Origin: Amphibacillus marinus
GTDB lineage: Bacteria > Bacillota > Bacilli > Bacillales > Amphibacillaceae
Assembly: GCF_900110345.1 (NCBI RefSeq)
Contig: NZ_FODJ01000003.1
Coordinates: forward strand, 62,001 to 126,000
DNA: 64,000 nt
Direction: 5' to 3'
This document shows, in pieces, positions 55,291-63,799 of this stretch. A model generated the notes under the pieces. The model ran no database searches. It was not told the DNA's origin and was given only the letters and a program-made list of their open reading frames with translations. Position numbers and translations under genes: made by a program. The stretch's first letter is position 1; every line of letters starts with the position of its first letter.

Positions 55291-56232
55291 TTATTTTTCT
55301 ACACTTTCAATAATTGATTGTGCAAAATCTTTTGCGCCTTGTAACAGTTTATGAGTGTAAGCCTTTTTGTTAGTAGGATCTTGTTCTGACTTAAACCAAC
55401 TTTTATTCTTATAAAAAATATTACTAATTATTTTTTCTGAAGAGGATAACCCTAAAATGTCAGTCATTAAGCATTGAACATCAGCATTCGAAAACCATTC
55501 GCCTTTACCTTCCACTGTAACAATATAAAGAGTTAATATCATTTTTTCTTTAAACGTTTTTTGATTTTTAATTTCTGGATAATTTTTGAGCTTTAAATCA
55601 TCAGCACTAAGAGATGCATATGTAGAGGACTTTCTATCTAGTTTTTTCCTCTGTCTTGTTGCTTTAGATTTCACTTCACTATCTTCTTTTGGCTGGTAAC
55701 TTTCAACATATTCCAATCCCTCACTAGTTAAAACATAATGTTTTGGATGGGCTTTTTCAGCATTTGAGTCATCCATTATAAGACCTTTTTGAGCTAAATC
55801 ATTTAATAATTGACTGTTATTAGAATATTTTTTCCTTCTAGCATTAGAGTAATATTGTTTAACATTTTCTGATGAAAAAGATTTTATTCCATTTTTATTT
55901 TCTTCATAATAAGCCGCAATTAATACAAAATCTTGCTCTGTCAATTTTCCAAATCCGTTTGAATATGAAACTAAACTTGTTCGCGATAAGTCTTTAGCAG
56001 GGGAAATACTGTACGAATCTTCTTTATTCTCAATTTCAAGAAGTGTAGCAGGTTGCTCAACTACTCCGATATTTGATTTAGTTTGACGCTCTCCACGAGT
56101 ACGAACAATAGCATCAACAGCGGCAGGAAGTAGCTTATTCATGAATACAGCCCTTTCACGTTCTATTGTTTCAGCTGATCCCTCCGCTTCAAACTCTATC
56201 TCTCCAATTTTAAATTTCACACGATTTTGCAC
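55291..56232 (-). CDS. Uncharacterised protein with two winged-helix-like repeats
   Basis: The 313-residue protein has an N-terminal beta-rich opening (FKIGEIEFEAEGSAETIERE) followed by LLPAAVDAIV. Two domains of about 80 residues share one layout, at 100-178 (FVLIAAYYEENKNGIKSFSS ... YYVLTSEG-like end) and 226-310 (MILTLYIVTVEGKGEWFSNA ... YTHKLLQGAKDF). Each has helix, F-S/T entry, recognition-like helix, then a K-Y-L/T wing and a terminal helix. A basic linker (ATRQRKKLDRK) lies between. GTG start behind AAGGAG. It is the downstream partner of the gene at 56244, 11 bases apart. Family not recognised; AT-rich, suggesting transfer. Confidence 0.8.
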   Translation of the reverse strand: MQNRVKFKIGEIEFEAEGSAETIERERAVFMNKLLPAAVDAIVRTRGERQTKSNIGVVEQPATLLEIENKEDSYSISPAKDLSRTSLVSYSNGFGKLTEQDFVLIAAYYEENKNGIKSFSSENVKQYYSNARRKKYSNNSQLLNDLAQKGLIMDDSNAEKAHPKHYVLTSEGLEYVESYQPKEDSEVKSKATRQRKKLDRKSSTYASLSADDLKLKNYPEIKNQKTFKEKMILTLYIVTVEGKGEWFSNADVQCLMTDILGLSSSEKIISNIFYKNKSWFKSEQDPTNKKAYTHKLLQGAKDFAQSIIESVEK

Positions 56233-56243
56233 TTTATCACTCC

Positions 56244-56984
56244 TTATACTGGAAAGCCAGATTTATTAAATAACTCTTCAAGCATCACACGATAATTAAG
56301 TTTTATATCATCTATATCTTTTTTTCCTGCTGTATAGGTAATATTATGAGCAGAAAAATTGCCAACTTTCCGAAATGTGTCAAACTCATTTTTGATACGA
56401 GATAATTTTAATGTCTTATTATTTTTTGCATTTTTTACTATTCCCTCTAACATTATGTATCCTGAGTCAGATTTATTTTTTATATCATCATCTATATTAT
56501 AGTGTTGGAATGAAAGCACAAGTGCTACTTCAAAAAGTCTTCTCATAAGGACTGCACAAGCATCATAACAATTATGAGCATAGGAGTGATTTATCTGATG
56601 TATCAACTTATCCAAATACTTTCTTTTTCCACAAAACTTTGATTCTTCCAATAATTCACTGTCGGAATCAATCGTTTCTGTATCATCCCATAATTCATTT
56701 AAGCTACTTTCTAATTCTTGCAATTTAGCTGAGATAAAAATAAATTTACTTTTATCTTTTTTTTCAGGTAAAAAAATTTTGTCTTTCCCTTTTAAAAGTT
56801 TATTTTTTAGACGGGATGGGTTTGGAGCATTATAGCCGCTTTCTATCATCAAATTTTTTATTTGAGTCATTGTAAAAATGCCCTCTCCCGTTTCTTTATA
56901 ATGATAGAAACAGAGTAGTTTTGCCCGCTCCACCTCAACGCAATTATCCAATTGAGTTGTATTAATAAAATTTAATAATTGCAT
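56244..56984 (-). CDS. Uncharacterised protein: winged helix plus HEPN/DUF4145-like domain
   Basis: The 246-residue protein has residues 18-88 (AKLLCFYHYKETGEGIFTMT ... NPSRLKNKLLKGKDKIF ... KFIFISAKLQEL) that repeat the layout of the two domains in the next gene. Residues about 115-240 form an all-helical domain (LIHQINHSYAHNCYDACAVL, RRLFEVALVLSF, FDTFRKVGNFSAHNITY) resembling DUF4145/HEPN proteins found in defence and abortive-infection genes. A canonical Rx4-6H RNase motif is not seen. The ATG at 56984 has AAGGGAG 11 bases upstream; a GTG at 57026 has no site. First gene of the two-gene unit. Confidence 0.78.
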   Translation of the reverse strand: MQLLNFINTTQLDNCVEVERAKLLCFYHYKETGEGIFTMTQIKNLMIESGYNAPNPSRLKNKLLKGKDKIFLPEKKDKSKFIFISAKLQELESSLNELWDDTETIDSDSELLEESKFCGKRKYLDKLIHQINHSYAHNCYDACAVLMRRLFEVALVLSFQHYNIDDDIKNKSDSGYIMLEGIVKNAKNNKTLKLSRIKNEFDTFRKVGNFSAHNITYTAGKKDIDDIKLNYRVMLEELFNKSGFPV

Positions 56985-57376
56985 CTGAATTTTTACTCCC
57001 TTTTTATGCTTATAATTAGTTTTCACCTTTGATTTTTTACAACCTTCTTCAAAAAAATATTATTTATGAATCCCTATAAGTTTATTTAGTAACCTCTAAA
57101 TTCAGAAAAAATCATACATATTAATCTTATTTTACTAAATCTCAATGTAATCCGTATCACTTAGTGTGATGACTAGATAATACTTTTATTTTAGAGTAAA
57201 GCGCCATATAAAACTAGACTATATATTTATTATTCCTAAATATTACTTTATAACATTTATTTTAAATACTATACCATAATATGGATCTTAGTCAATATTA
57301 TGTACATAAAAAAGTTAAGCCATTTTTCAGAAAGGTATCTACTCATGAAGTTTCCTTCTTTTTTTATTGATTTCTC

Positions 57377-57568
57377 CTTACTTTAACATTACTTTTTAGT
57401 CTTGTTTATATGTACATAAGAGACGCCAGTGAAAATCTCTTTTGTTTTCAAACGCTTTCAATAGAGAGAATACCCTTCACCAACGTCAAATATTATGCAA
57501 ACAATTTTTTTGGTTTTATTGCTTTCTACTTCACCATTACTTCTATAATTTCATTATTAATTAGGTAA
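57377..57568 (+). pseudogene. Small membrane-protein fragment
   Basis: A 63-codon open stretch reads LTLTLLFSLVYMYIRDASEN and later FFGFIAFYFTITSIISLLIR, with hydrophobic ends and a polar middle, stopping at TAA 57566-57568. An upstream ATG at 57345 (MKFPSFFIDFSLL) is in another frame, so a frameshift is likely. An internal ATG at 57410 has no ribosome binding site. Confidence 0.35.
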
Positions 57569-57618
57569 GCTAAGTTCAATCGTATTTAAAAATCAAATTG
57601 CATTTTTTAAATACTTAC

Positions 57619-57838
57619 TTATTTTTCCTCTGTATAAAGCTCATTAGGGACACGCAAAATAGTAAAGATTAATACAGCAGATAATAACAAGAAAATAAAC
57701 AAAGTCAATGTGAAACCATAACCATACCGATTATGAATCTTGAGACCAGTAATGAAAATTCACTAAAACCACATCTCCCATAACAGAATTCATAACATCA
57801 CGGTACAGAAAGTAAAGAAATCCTGTAAAAATTAAGAG
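57619..57838 (-). pseudogene. C-terminal remnant of a multi-pass membrane protein
   Basis: The minus strand reads LLIFTGFLYFLYRDVMNSVMGDVVLVNFHY. After a frameshift it reads TGLKIHNRYGYGFTLTLFIF, LLLSAVLIFTILRVPNELYT and EEK, and stops at 57619-57621. The helix pattern resembles the end of a secondary transporter. No start or ribosome binding site. Confidence 0.5.
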
Positions 57839-58713
57839 TCATATTAGAAATTTTAATTTGGTTAATTTGAAAAATTCTAAAACATATAATATTAGAAAAT
57901 ATAGTAATTTTAGGAATAAGTATACAACTATACTACTAAAGACAATTTGTACAGATTAAGAGTGTTACATAAGAAAAGCTAGAGCGTAACAAAATAGCAA
58001 TTACATTAGAGAAGGAAATAGCACTAACTATTATTAATGCCATGATTAATTCAAACAGCAAGAATGAAACACTGCGTTCTTGATTAGTAATAAGGAGTTG
58101 CGACGTTATTTTTAAAAAAGAACCTCTTTTCAAAAATAACAATTTTATAAACAGAAAATTACCACATTTGATTCCCTTATAATGATTTTATTTTCCACAT
58201 ATAGTTATTGTTAATTTCTCTCTATAATTAACATACACTGAAAATTTACTTTAAACAATAAAAAAAAACATAAAAGTGTAAGTTATATTCCAATAATATT
58301 GTAGCGTCTAAATATATTCATTATTTTTTCAGACAAAGCATTTGTATACCGATAACTATTATCCGCAAATGAGAAGATGTGAGTCTCATTATTGCTCCTA
58401 ACAAAATTATGTATTGGCAGGATTTATTTAACTGGTTTAAATAAATCACTAGAAGATTCAACAAATATTGACGTAGGTTCATTTAGTTATTTTTAGAGCT
58501 GTTAACAAGGAAAAAAGCATAAGTATAAATGATTTAATTTGCAAACTCAAAAGAGATTTTTTATGTGGAGTGTTAGACAGTGGAGAGGAGTTTTAAATTT
58601 CATATAAGCATGAAGAGGAATAGTCTATAAAAGAACTTTTGTCATTATCCAAATCCTTTATTCTAAATGGCTATAAATCAACCATATTACTTTTAAGTCT
58701 CTAGAATATAAAA

Positions 58714-58725
58714 GAGTGGGAGTAA
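58714..58725 (+). other. Imperfect copy of the guaA 3' end (candidate att site)
   Basis: GAGTGGGAGTAA compared with GAGTGGGAATAG at the end of guaA (54850-54861). The segment between holds the two-gene module and remnants, 3.9 kb. The second half is not perfect, so this may be chance or an eroded site. Confidence 0.35.
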
Positions 58726-58819
58726 TAAAATAAGTTTGGACATTGATAATTTGCTCCCCCATTTGATAAACAGGTGGAACTGTCAAGAAAAACTAGACAT
58801 TAAGTTAACAGAATCAAGG

Positions 58820-59034
58820 AATTATTTCTTTCAAATTCTTTTGGTGATTAAATAGCCTAGTACAGAATGAATCCATTTTGTATTATTGCAATAGGTTTCA
58901 ATGTATTTAAAATTTTCTATTTGAGCGTGATCAGTGGATGTAAAATCTGCATCATTGATTAGCTATCTTTTTATTGTCTTGTAGGAAGATTCCATGAGCG
59001 CATTATCATATAGATTGCCTTTGCGGAGCTCATG
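58820..59034 (-). mobile_element. IS3-family transposase (OrfB) C-terminal remnant
   Basis: The minus strand reads HELRKGNLYDNALMESSYKT, then IKR-stop-LINDADFTSTDHAQIENFK and YIETYCNNTKWIHSVLGYL. This is the end of the DDE domain of IS3/IS150-type OrfB (typically RKGNCYDNAVMES...KREL...YIETYYNTKRLHSALGY). It includes the last catalytic Glu in MES. A TAG replaces the Glu of the KREL run and the rest of the element is gone; inactive. Confidence 0.85.
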
Positions 59035-59351
59035 CTTGAAATCGCGCTTTTATTTCGTAGAACAACTTGAATAAGTATCGACAAGGGATCAAGGCAGTAT
59101 TAGTCCCTGCTTCTTCATCCATCAAGGGAAAAGAGATTTTCACTCTTAGGTCTTTAAGGAACGATTTTCATCGACTAATAAACAGTGAGAATTTACAAGA
59201 GAAGTACCCAAGGTAGAATATGTTTGACAGTTGGAACTTTATCCAAATAGTAACCCTGAGATGGCAAAAAACTCAATATAATTATTTAGTCAATCTTCTC
59301 ATGTTTCCTATATTTTTCTATCAGTCCGATTTGCCAAAGTGCTGTGATTTA

Positions 59352-60332
59352 CTAGTTCTTTTCTTCTTTCAATTTAATCGGAACATATCTCTGCATTTGT
59401 CGATAACCTAATCCTTTTTCAACATCTTGTTGATAGATATTTTCTTCATCCAGATATGGCATATTGAACATGAAGCTTCGGCTCTCATCCAGTTTGAAAT
59501 TGGTCATCTCAATCCATTGACAGATTTTATCTTGTACCTTTCGGATACTCTCATCATCCTCATCAATACTGACTGCCATAGCATAGAGACCTCCAGGGAA
59601 ATCAATAATTTTAAGCGGGCTGACATCAACATCGTGAACATTATTTTTAACGGCACAGATCATTTCACCCTTATCATCAGTCCTCACTAATGTGAAATCT
59701 AAACAGTCAAATATAACTGTTTTAAACGAGTGGTAATGTTGCCATAATTGAAACATATATCCACCTTGTTTGAAAATTTCTTTCCATGAATGCGTACCAG
59801 ATGTCAATGCTCTAAATGGTGGGACTCTAACAACCATGACATCGGGAATTTTCTTATCCAATCTATCTGTTATCTCAATTAAACGACTAATGTTGGCAGT
59901 TTTTCCAATATAGTCTTTATTTACAATCTGTTGCTCAATTTCTTTTGCTTTACTGTAAAGTTGCTTTATATCTGAGTGATCAGTAAAGTTTATTCTTTCA
60001 ATTTCCTGAATGAAATCAAGTACAATCTCCTTTAATTCGTGTAACAAGGAGACTTCGTCATCAATATGCTCGACTTTCTTTCCTAACACATCTAAAACGA
60101 CCTTTGAATCAGAAGAGGCAAAAATGCGTTGAATATCTTTAATGCTGATGTTCAGTTTACGTAGAATAAGTATTTGTTCGATTCGCTGAACTGCATGTTT
60201 ATTATACATTCGGTAAGCCACATCATTATGACGTATACTCGTTAGCAATCCAATGTCTTCATAATAACGTAAGGTACGAGCTGTAATGTTATATTTACTA
60301 GAGAGATCTTTAATTTTTATTAAATTTTTCAC
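59352..60332 (-). CDS. MerR-family regulator with GyrI-like effector domain
   Basis: The 326-residue protein has a MerR helix-turn-helix at residues 5-75 (LSSKYNITARTLRYYEDIGL, RIEQILILRKLNISIKDIQR). A coiled-coil dimerisation helix (85-140) and a C-terminal GyrI-like multidrug-binding domain (about 165-325: VVRVPPFRALTSGTHSWKEI ... PLKIIDFPGGLYAMAVSIDE ... MQRYVPIKLKEE) follow. The layout is that of BmrR-type sensors. GTG start behind GGGAGGG. Its own promoter has the MerR geometry with a dyad, indicating autoregulation. Confidence 0.92.
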   Translation of the reverse strand: MKNLIKIKDLSSKYNITARTLRYYEDIGLLTSIRHNDVAYRMYNKHAVQRIEQILILRKLNISIKDIQRIFASSDSKVVLDVLGKKVEHIDDEVSLLHELKEIVLDFIQEIERINFTDHSDIKQLYSKAKEIEQQIVNKDYIGKTANISRLIEITDRLDKKIPDVMVVRVPPFRALTSGTHSWKEIFKQGGYMFQLWQHYHSFKTVIFDCLDFTLVRTDDKGEMICAVKNNVHDVDVSPLKIIDFPGGLYAMAVSIDEDDESIRKVQDKICQWIEMTNFKLDESRSFMFNMPYLDEENIYQQDVEKGLGYRQMQRYVPIKLKEEKN

Positions 60333-60367
60333 AATTTTATACCCTCCCTGTTTCTTGATTTATTTGT

Positions 60368-60398
60368 ATTATATAGGCTTCCCTAAAGGAAGCGTCAA
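60368..60398 (-). promoter_or_regulatory. MerR-type promoter and operator of the merR gene
   Basis: On the minus strand: TTGACG -35 (60393-60398), a 19-base spacer and TATAAT -10 (60368-60373). The spacer and -35 edge contain the dyad GCTTCC-5-GGAAGC (60377-60393). The over-long 19-base spacer with a central dyad is the hallmark of promoters activated by DNA distortion through MerR proteins. Confidence 0.88.
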
Positions 60399-60739
60399 GC
60401 GTTTAATCAAAAAATACTTTCCGTACCTGTAGGTAAAAGAATGAAATTGATTCAGGTGAAATAATTAAAAATATTATAAAGTGCAATTATGAAAAAATAG
60501 TAACAGGAGAGATATAGGAAAACAAAATAATATTTGTCGGCATATTTATTTTTTTGTCGACCAGAACTCAGCAATTCATGCATTAATAGAATGCAATTCA
60601 ATCTTTATTAGCTGGTGCTAGGTACATATTAGAAACAGCCATTAATAGTACTAAAGATGCTCTGGGTGGAAATTTATCATTGTTATATCAACAGTAACCT
60701 ATCTACTTTTAAAAAAACTAATAATAGTCATTAATTTTC
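60399..60739. other. Intergenic AT-rich spacer between two MerR-type promoters
   Basis: About 340 bases with no supported gene. Short protein-like bits near 60600-60690 contain several stops and cannot be assigned. Confidence 0.4.
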
Positions 60740-60770
60740 GTGACTTTGACCGAACGTCAAATGATATAAT
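60740..60770 (+). promoter_or_regulatory. MerR-type promoter of the C39-like/GyrI-like operon
   Basis: GTGACT -35 (60740-60745), a 19-base spacer and perfect TATAAT -10 (60765-60770). The dyad TTTGAC-CGAAC-GTCAAA (60745-60761) lies at the centre. The geometry equals that of the merR promoter at 60368, but the arm sequence differs. Confidence 0.75.
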
Positions 60771-60893
60771 TATATCAAACCACAAACTATTGTAATTGGC
60801 ACAAACGGGCAGGATAAAAAGTTGTTTCGCTCTATCAAAATTTCACAGCTAAAAAGCATGCCAAAAATAAACACAACGCAAGGAGCGCTGAAA

Positions 60894-61976
60894 GTGAATA
60901 TAAAACAAAGTAACAATATTTTGCCGAATTTGCACCCGATCGCCCGCGAAGAACATGGAGAAAATTATTGGTTTAATGGGTGTGCTGGCTATCTAATGGA
61001 GTGCTTGGGAGAGAAAGATTTCGATTATTGGTTCTTTGCAGGACTTACGGGCGATAATTTCACGCAAATTTATTCTAAGGACTATTTTAGAGGAAATAGT
61101 GCGCTTGATTATTTAATAAGTGAGAAAAATAAACATGAAATAGTGGAGCTGATTTTTAGTAATTGTGGTTATGCAAGCACTTTTGTTCCATTGAAACAAA
61201 TTCTTAGTAACCGTGAAATGTACGTTCAAATGGTTATGAGTTACATTGATAAAGGTGTGCCAGTTATTTTAAATGATTATGGTAAAAATCCTCATGGTCG
61301 GTTTAGTTGGGGCGTTTTAGTCGGTTATGCGGATTTCGGGAAAACCTTGCTTTACACTGGGGCGGATGCCAGCGAACCTGATAGTATTTCACTTGAGGAT
61401 TTACTTCCCAAAAATTATGCTGAAGAAGACGAATATTGCCACGGGTGGGTCTTTGTTGGTGAAAAATTGGAAGAGAAAGAACTAGCGAAAATCTACCGTA
61501 ATCGCATACTTTCCCTACCCGATTTATTTGCTATTGAGAATGAAAAATTTGTCCTAGGTGCTAACGCATTTCGTACATGGGCAGACAAAATAGACAGCGG
61601 TTTCTTTGAGCAAGTTCAAGCTGTGAATTTTGATAATTGGGCCTTGCACACCGTTTATGTCTGCTGTCTTGCCACAAATAGTGGCGGTTGTAAGGGCTTT
61701 TTAGAACAGGCGCTTGAACTCAATCCCGACATGGATTTTATTGGCGAAATCATCGATATTTATACAGAAACTGGTCAATATTGGAACAATGACTATGGCA
61801 CAGATTTAGAGGCGATTGGTGGCGGTTTTAATATTACACTTGAAGCCTTACAAAATAAAGAAAATCGTCCAAAAATAGTTAGTAAATTACATGATTTTGC
61901 GATTTGTATGGATGAAGTTGTCTCGTTAATTAATAAATTTAAGACGGCTAATCAAAGGAGAAATTATGACATTTAG
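60894..61976 (+). CDS. Papain-fold (C39/BtrH-like) protein of unknown role
   Basis: The 360-residue protein has N-terminal ENYWFNGCAGYLMECLGE with a Cys in the position of a C39/BtrH_N catalytic or structural Cys. GVPVILNDYGKNPHGRFSWGVLVGYADFGKTLLYTGADASEP is the matching second half of the fold, in which Trp replaces the usual His. A C-terminal helical region (about 220-355) may bind the partner. Start GTG at 60894, 8 bases after AAGGAG; a TTG 72 bases upstream has no site. It overlaps the GyrI-like gene by 11 bases and is driven by a MerR-type promoter. Confidence 0.78.
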   Translation: MNIKQSNNILPNLHPIAREEHGENYWFNGCAGYLMECLGEKDFDYWFFAGLTGDNFTQIYSKDYFRGNSALDYLISEKNKHEIVELIFSNCGYASTFVPLKQILSNREMYVQMVMSYIDKGVPVILNDYGKNPHGRFSWGVLVGYADFGKTLLYTGADASEPDSISLEDLLPKNYAEEDEYCHGWVFVGEKLEEKELAKIYRNRILSLPDLFAIENEKFVLGANAFRTWADKIDSGFFEQVQAVNFDNWALHTVYVCCLATNSGGCKGFLEQALELNPDMDFIGEIIDIYTETGQYWNNDYGTDLEAIGGGFNITLEALQNKENRPKIVSKLHDFAICMDEVVSLINKFKTANQRRNYDI

Positions 61977-62445
61977 AATTATTTCACTACCACCATTCAG
62001 AGCAGTAACTTCAGGGGTTGACACAGCTTTTGACTTTTCGGAAAATGGAATTCTTGGTAAATTTAACGCATTTTTTTCAGAGCTGTCGCCAAGGCACCAG
62101 GATAATTTTACGCCACGCGATTTTCTCTATTTTGATGAAGAAAAAGGCGGAATGGTATGGATTTATGCTATGACAGATTATTTTGATACAGGTGGTTTTA
62201 AAACAGTTGATTTTGATGGCGGATTATATGCGACTTATTACTATAAAGACGGTGATGATGAAGAAAATGATCGACTTTATAAGCAGATTTTGGACTGGAT
62301 TGAAAAATCGGATGTTTTCGAGGTTAACAAATATAGAAATCACTATCCAATGGGGCATATTATCACGCCGCCAGAGGTGATTAAGGCACAAGGTTTTGCA
62401 CAAATGGAGGCTTTCGTACCTATAAAATTAAAGGAAATCGACTAA
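61966..62445 (+). CDS. Stand-alone GyrI-like small-molecule-binding protein
   Basis: The 159-residue protein is homologous over its whole length to the C-terminal domain of the MerR protein at 59352: RIISLPPFRAVTSGV vs MVVRVPPFRALTSGT, FKTVDFDGGLYATYYY vs LKIIDFPGGLYAMAVS, and MEAFVPIKLKE vs MQRYVPIKLKE. GyrI-like domains bind or hydrolyse hydrophobic compounds, and some protect gyrase. AAAGGAG precedes the ATG. Co-transcribed with the C39-like gene; probably a drug-sequestering or hydrolysing partner. Confidence 0.87.
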   Translation: MTFRIISLPPFRAVTSGVDTAFDFSENGILGKFNAFFSELSPRHQDNFTPRDFLYFDEEKGGMVWIYAMTDYFDTGGFKTVDFDGGLYATYYYKDGDDEENDRLYKQILDWIEKSDVFEVNKYRNHYPMGHIITPPEVIKAQGFAQMEAFVPIKLKEID

Positions 62446-62966
62446 AGCGATATCTAGTTTATATTAACAAACTATCATATTTTATGATGCCTTGAATTCA
62501 TATTCAAAAAACAGAAGTTTAGCGCATGCAAATTCGTGATGACTGAGCAGAAGCAAGTATTCTGTTAGTACGCTGGATTTTTCAGTAGAAAGGATATTTA
62601 AGAGACAAAAGAAGCAAGTATTACTACATGATTTGTTATGGATGTGAATTTTTTGTCTCGTTAGCTTAAATCGAAAAAGTCCCTTTACAAAGACTTATCA
62701 TAATCAGTATTTCTAGTTCAAGAAGCTCTTTCTCAGAAAGACGATGAGACTGTGACTTATATACAAAACATTACAGAATGCTTCTTTGGTAACTTAAGTA
62801 TGCTTTCTAAAGAATGCTATACTTAATTAAATGGAACGCATGCAAACTTCTTTAAAAATTTCTGTGTGAATAAAAAAAACATCTATTACAGTTGAAAGAA
62901 GAATAGCTAATGCACCATATCAAATTCTAATGAATTCTAATTTTTGGATATAGATAGTATAATTAA
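62446..62966. other. Intergenic region, nothing recognised
   Basis: About 520 AT-rich bases. No convincing gene, hairpin terminator or repeat is seen; possible remnants are too short to name. Confidence 0.5.
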
Positions 62967-63275
62967 TCACAATGTTAACTTTGGCTTGTGTTTAATAGAT
63001 ATATAGCTAACTGATATGACATAATAAAAGATACTAATTAATAGAATTGTTATCCATATTGGATGTAATTGATTAATATCTAGTCCAAATTGCATATACA
63101 AATCCCATTCTGGAGAGTCCTCACTTATTTCCAAGGTTACAGCTCCAAAGTATGTTGTATAGTATCCAACATGCTCATTACTAAATAAAAGAACTATAAA
63201 GCTAATTACTAAAATTGTTAATGTGGTAAGCACTGATGCAACTAAACAGTTAAAGATTAGTCTAACTTTTCGCAT
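62967..63275 (-). CDS. Small two-helix membrane protein
   Basis: The 102-residue protein has membrane helices at about 10-32 and 72-95, with an extracytoplasmic loop of about 38 residues between them. AAGGAGG lies a few bases before the ATG, supporting translation. The family is not recognised and there is no operon partner. Confidence 0.65.
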   Translation of the reverse strand: MRKVRLIFNCLVASVLTTLTILVISFIVLLFSNEHVGYYTTYFGAVTLEISEDSPEWDLYMQFGLDINQLHPIWITILLISIFYYVISVSYISIKHKPKLTL

Positions 63276-63799
63276 AAATTACTTCCTCCTTCAACTTCTC
63301 TAAACTTAACCAACTTACATAGATTAAGAGTAATTAATATAGATAATTAGTTATTTTTGTAAAAGTTTATTCTATAATTAGGTTAAACTAAATTTTAACA
63401 TATTACAATATAATAATATGAAAAAATGAATAATAAATGCTATTAGTTATTCGCTAAGTTGTATTAATTAATGATTGTTATTAAGGAATTACAGCATAAA
63501 TTAAATGCAACTCCCGATTCTTGCCAAACGCTGCTCTTTACTCATCCTCTTAACAAATCTCAGGGTTCTTTTCCTTAAAGACATTTAGCGCAGAGCAACA
63601 ATCAGTAAAAGACCGATTGGCTCATCTAATATTCCGTAAAACCCGTACTGATTAAAGATTCACTTTAAGTAAGCGGAACTATGTTTTATACTTAGTTAAG
63701 TAGCATTACAAAAAGAGCAATTTTATACTTGGAAAGCTTGCAATGATGCCTTAATCTGGGCTTTTCAAGTGTTTAGGAGTAGTAATAAGGAGCGATAAT
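63276..63799. other. Intergenic region with a possible transporter remnant
   Basis: About 520 bases. On the minus strand 63585-63658 reads FNQYGFYGILDEPIGLLLIV then ALR and stop, which resembles a membrane-protein tail without a start. Nothing else is supported. Confidence 0.35.

Larger units (their letters stand above)
57027..59351. other. 2.3-kb AT-rich region of decayed sequence
   Basis: No intact gene is seen. It contains the remnants listed separately (57377, 57619 and 58820) and a 68-codon minus-strand frame at 57936-58142 with a hydrophobic stretch (LLFELIMALIIVSAISFSNV) that may belong to the same lost membrane protein. Fragments near 58497-58700 (INDLICKLKRDFLCGVLDSG) read like a gene with several stops. 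Confidence 0.6.

Noticed and set aside
57936-58142. 68-codon minus-strand frame as a gene
   Set aside because: No ribosome binding site and located in a decayed region; more likely part of a lost membrane protein.
59220-59411. 63-codon plus-strand frame before the merR gene
   Set aside because: No ribosome binding site, overlaps the 3' end of merR in antisense and shows no family resemblance.
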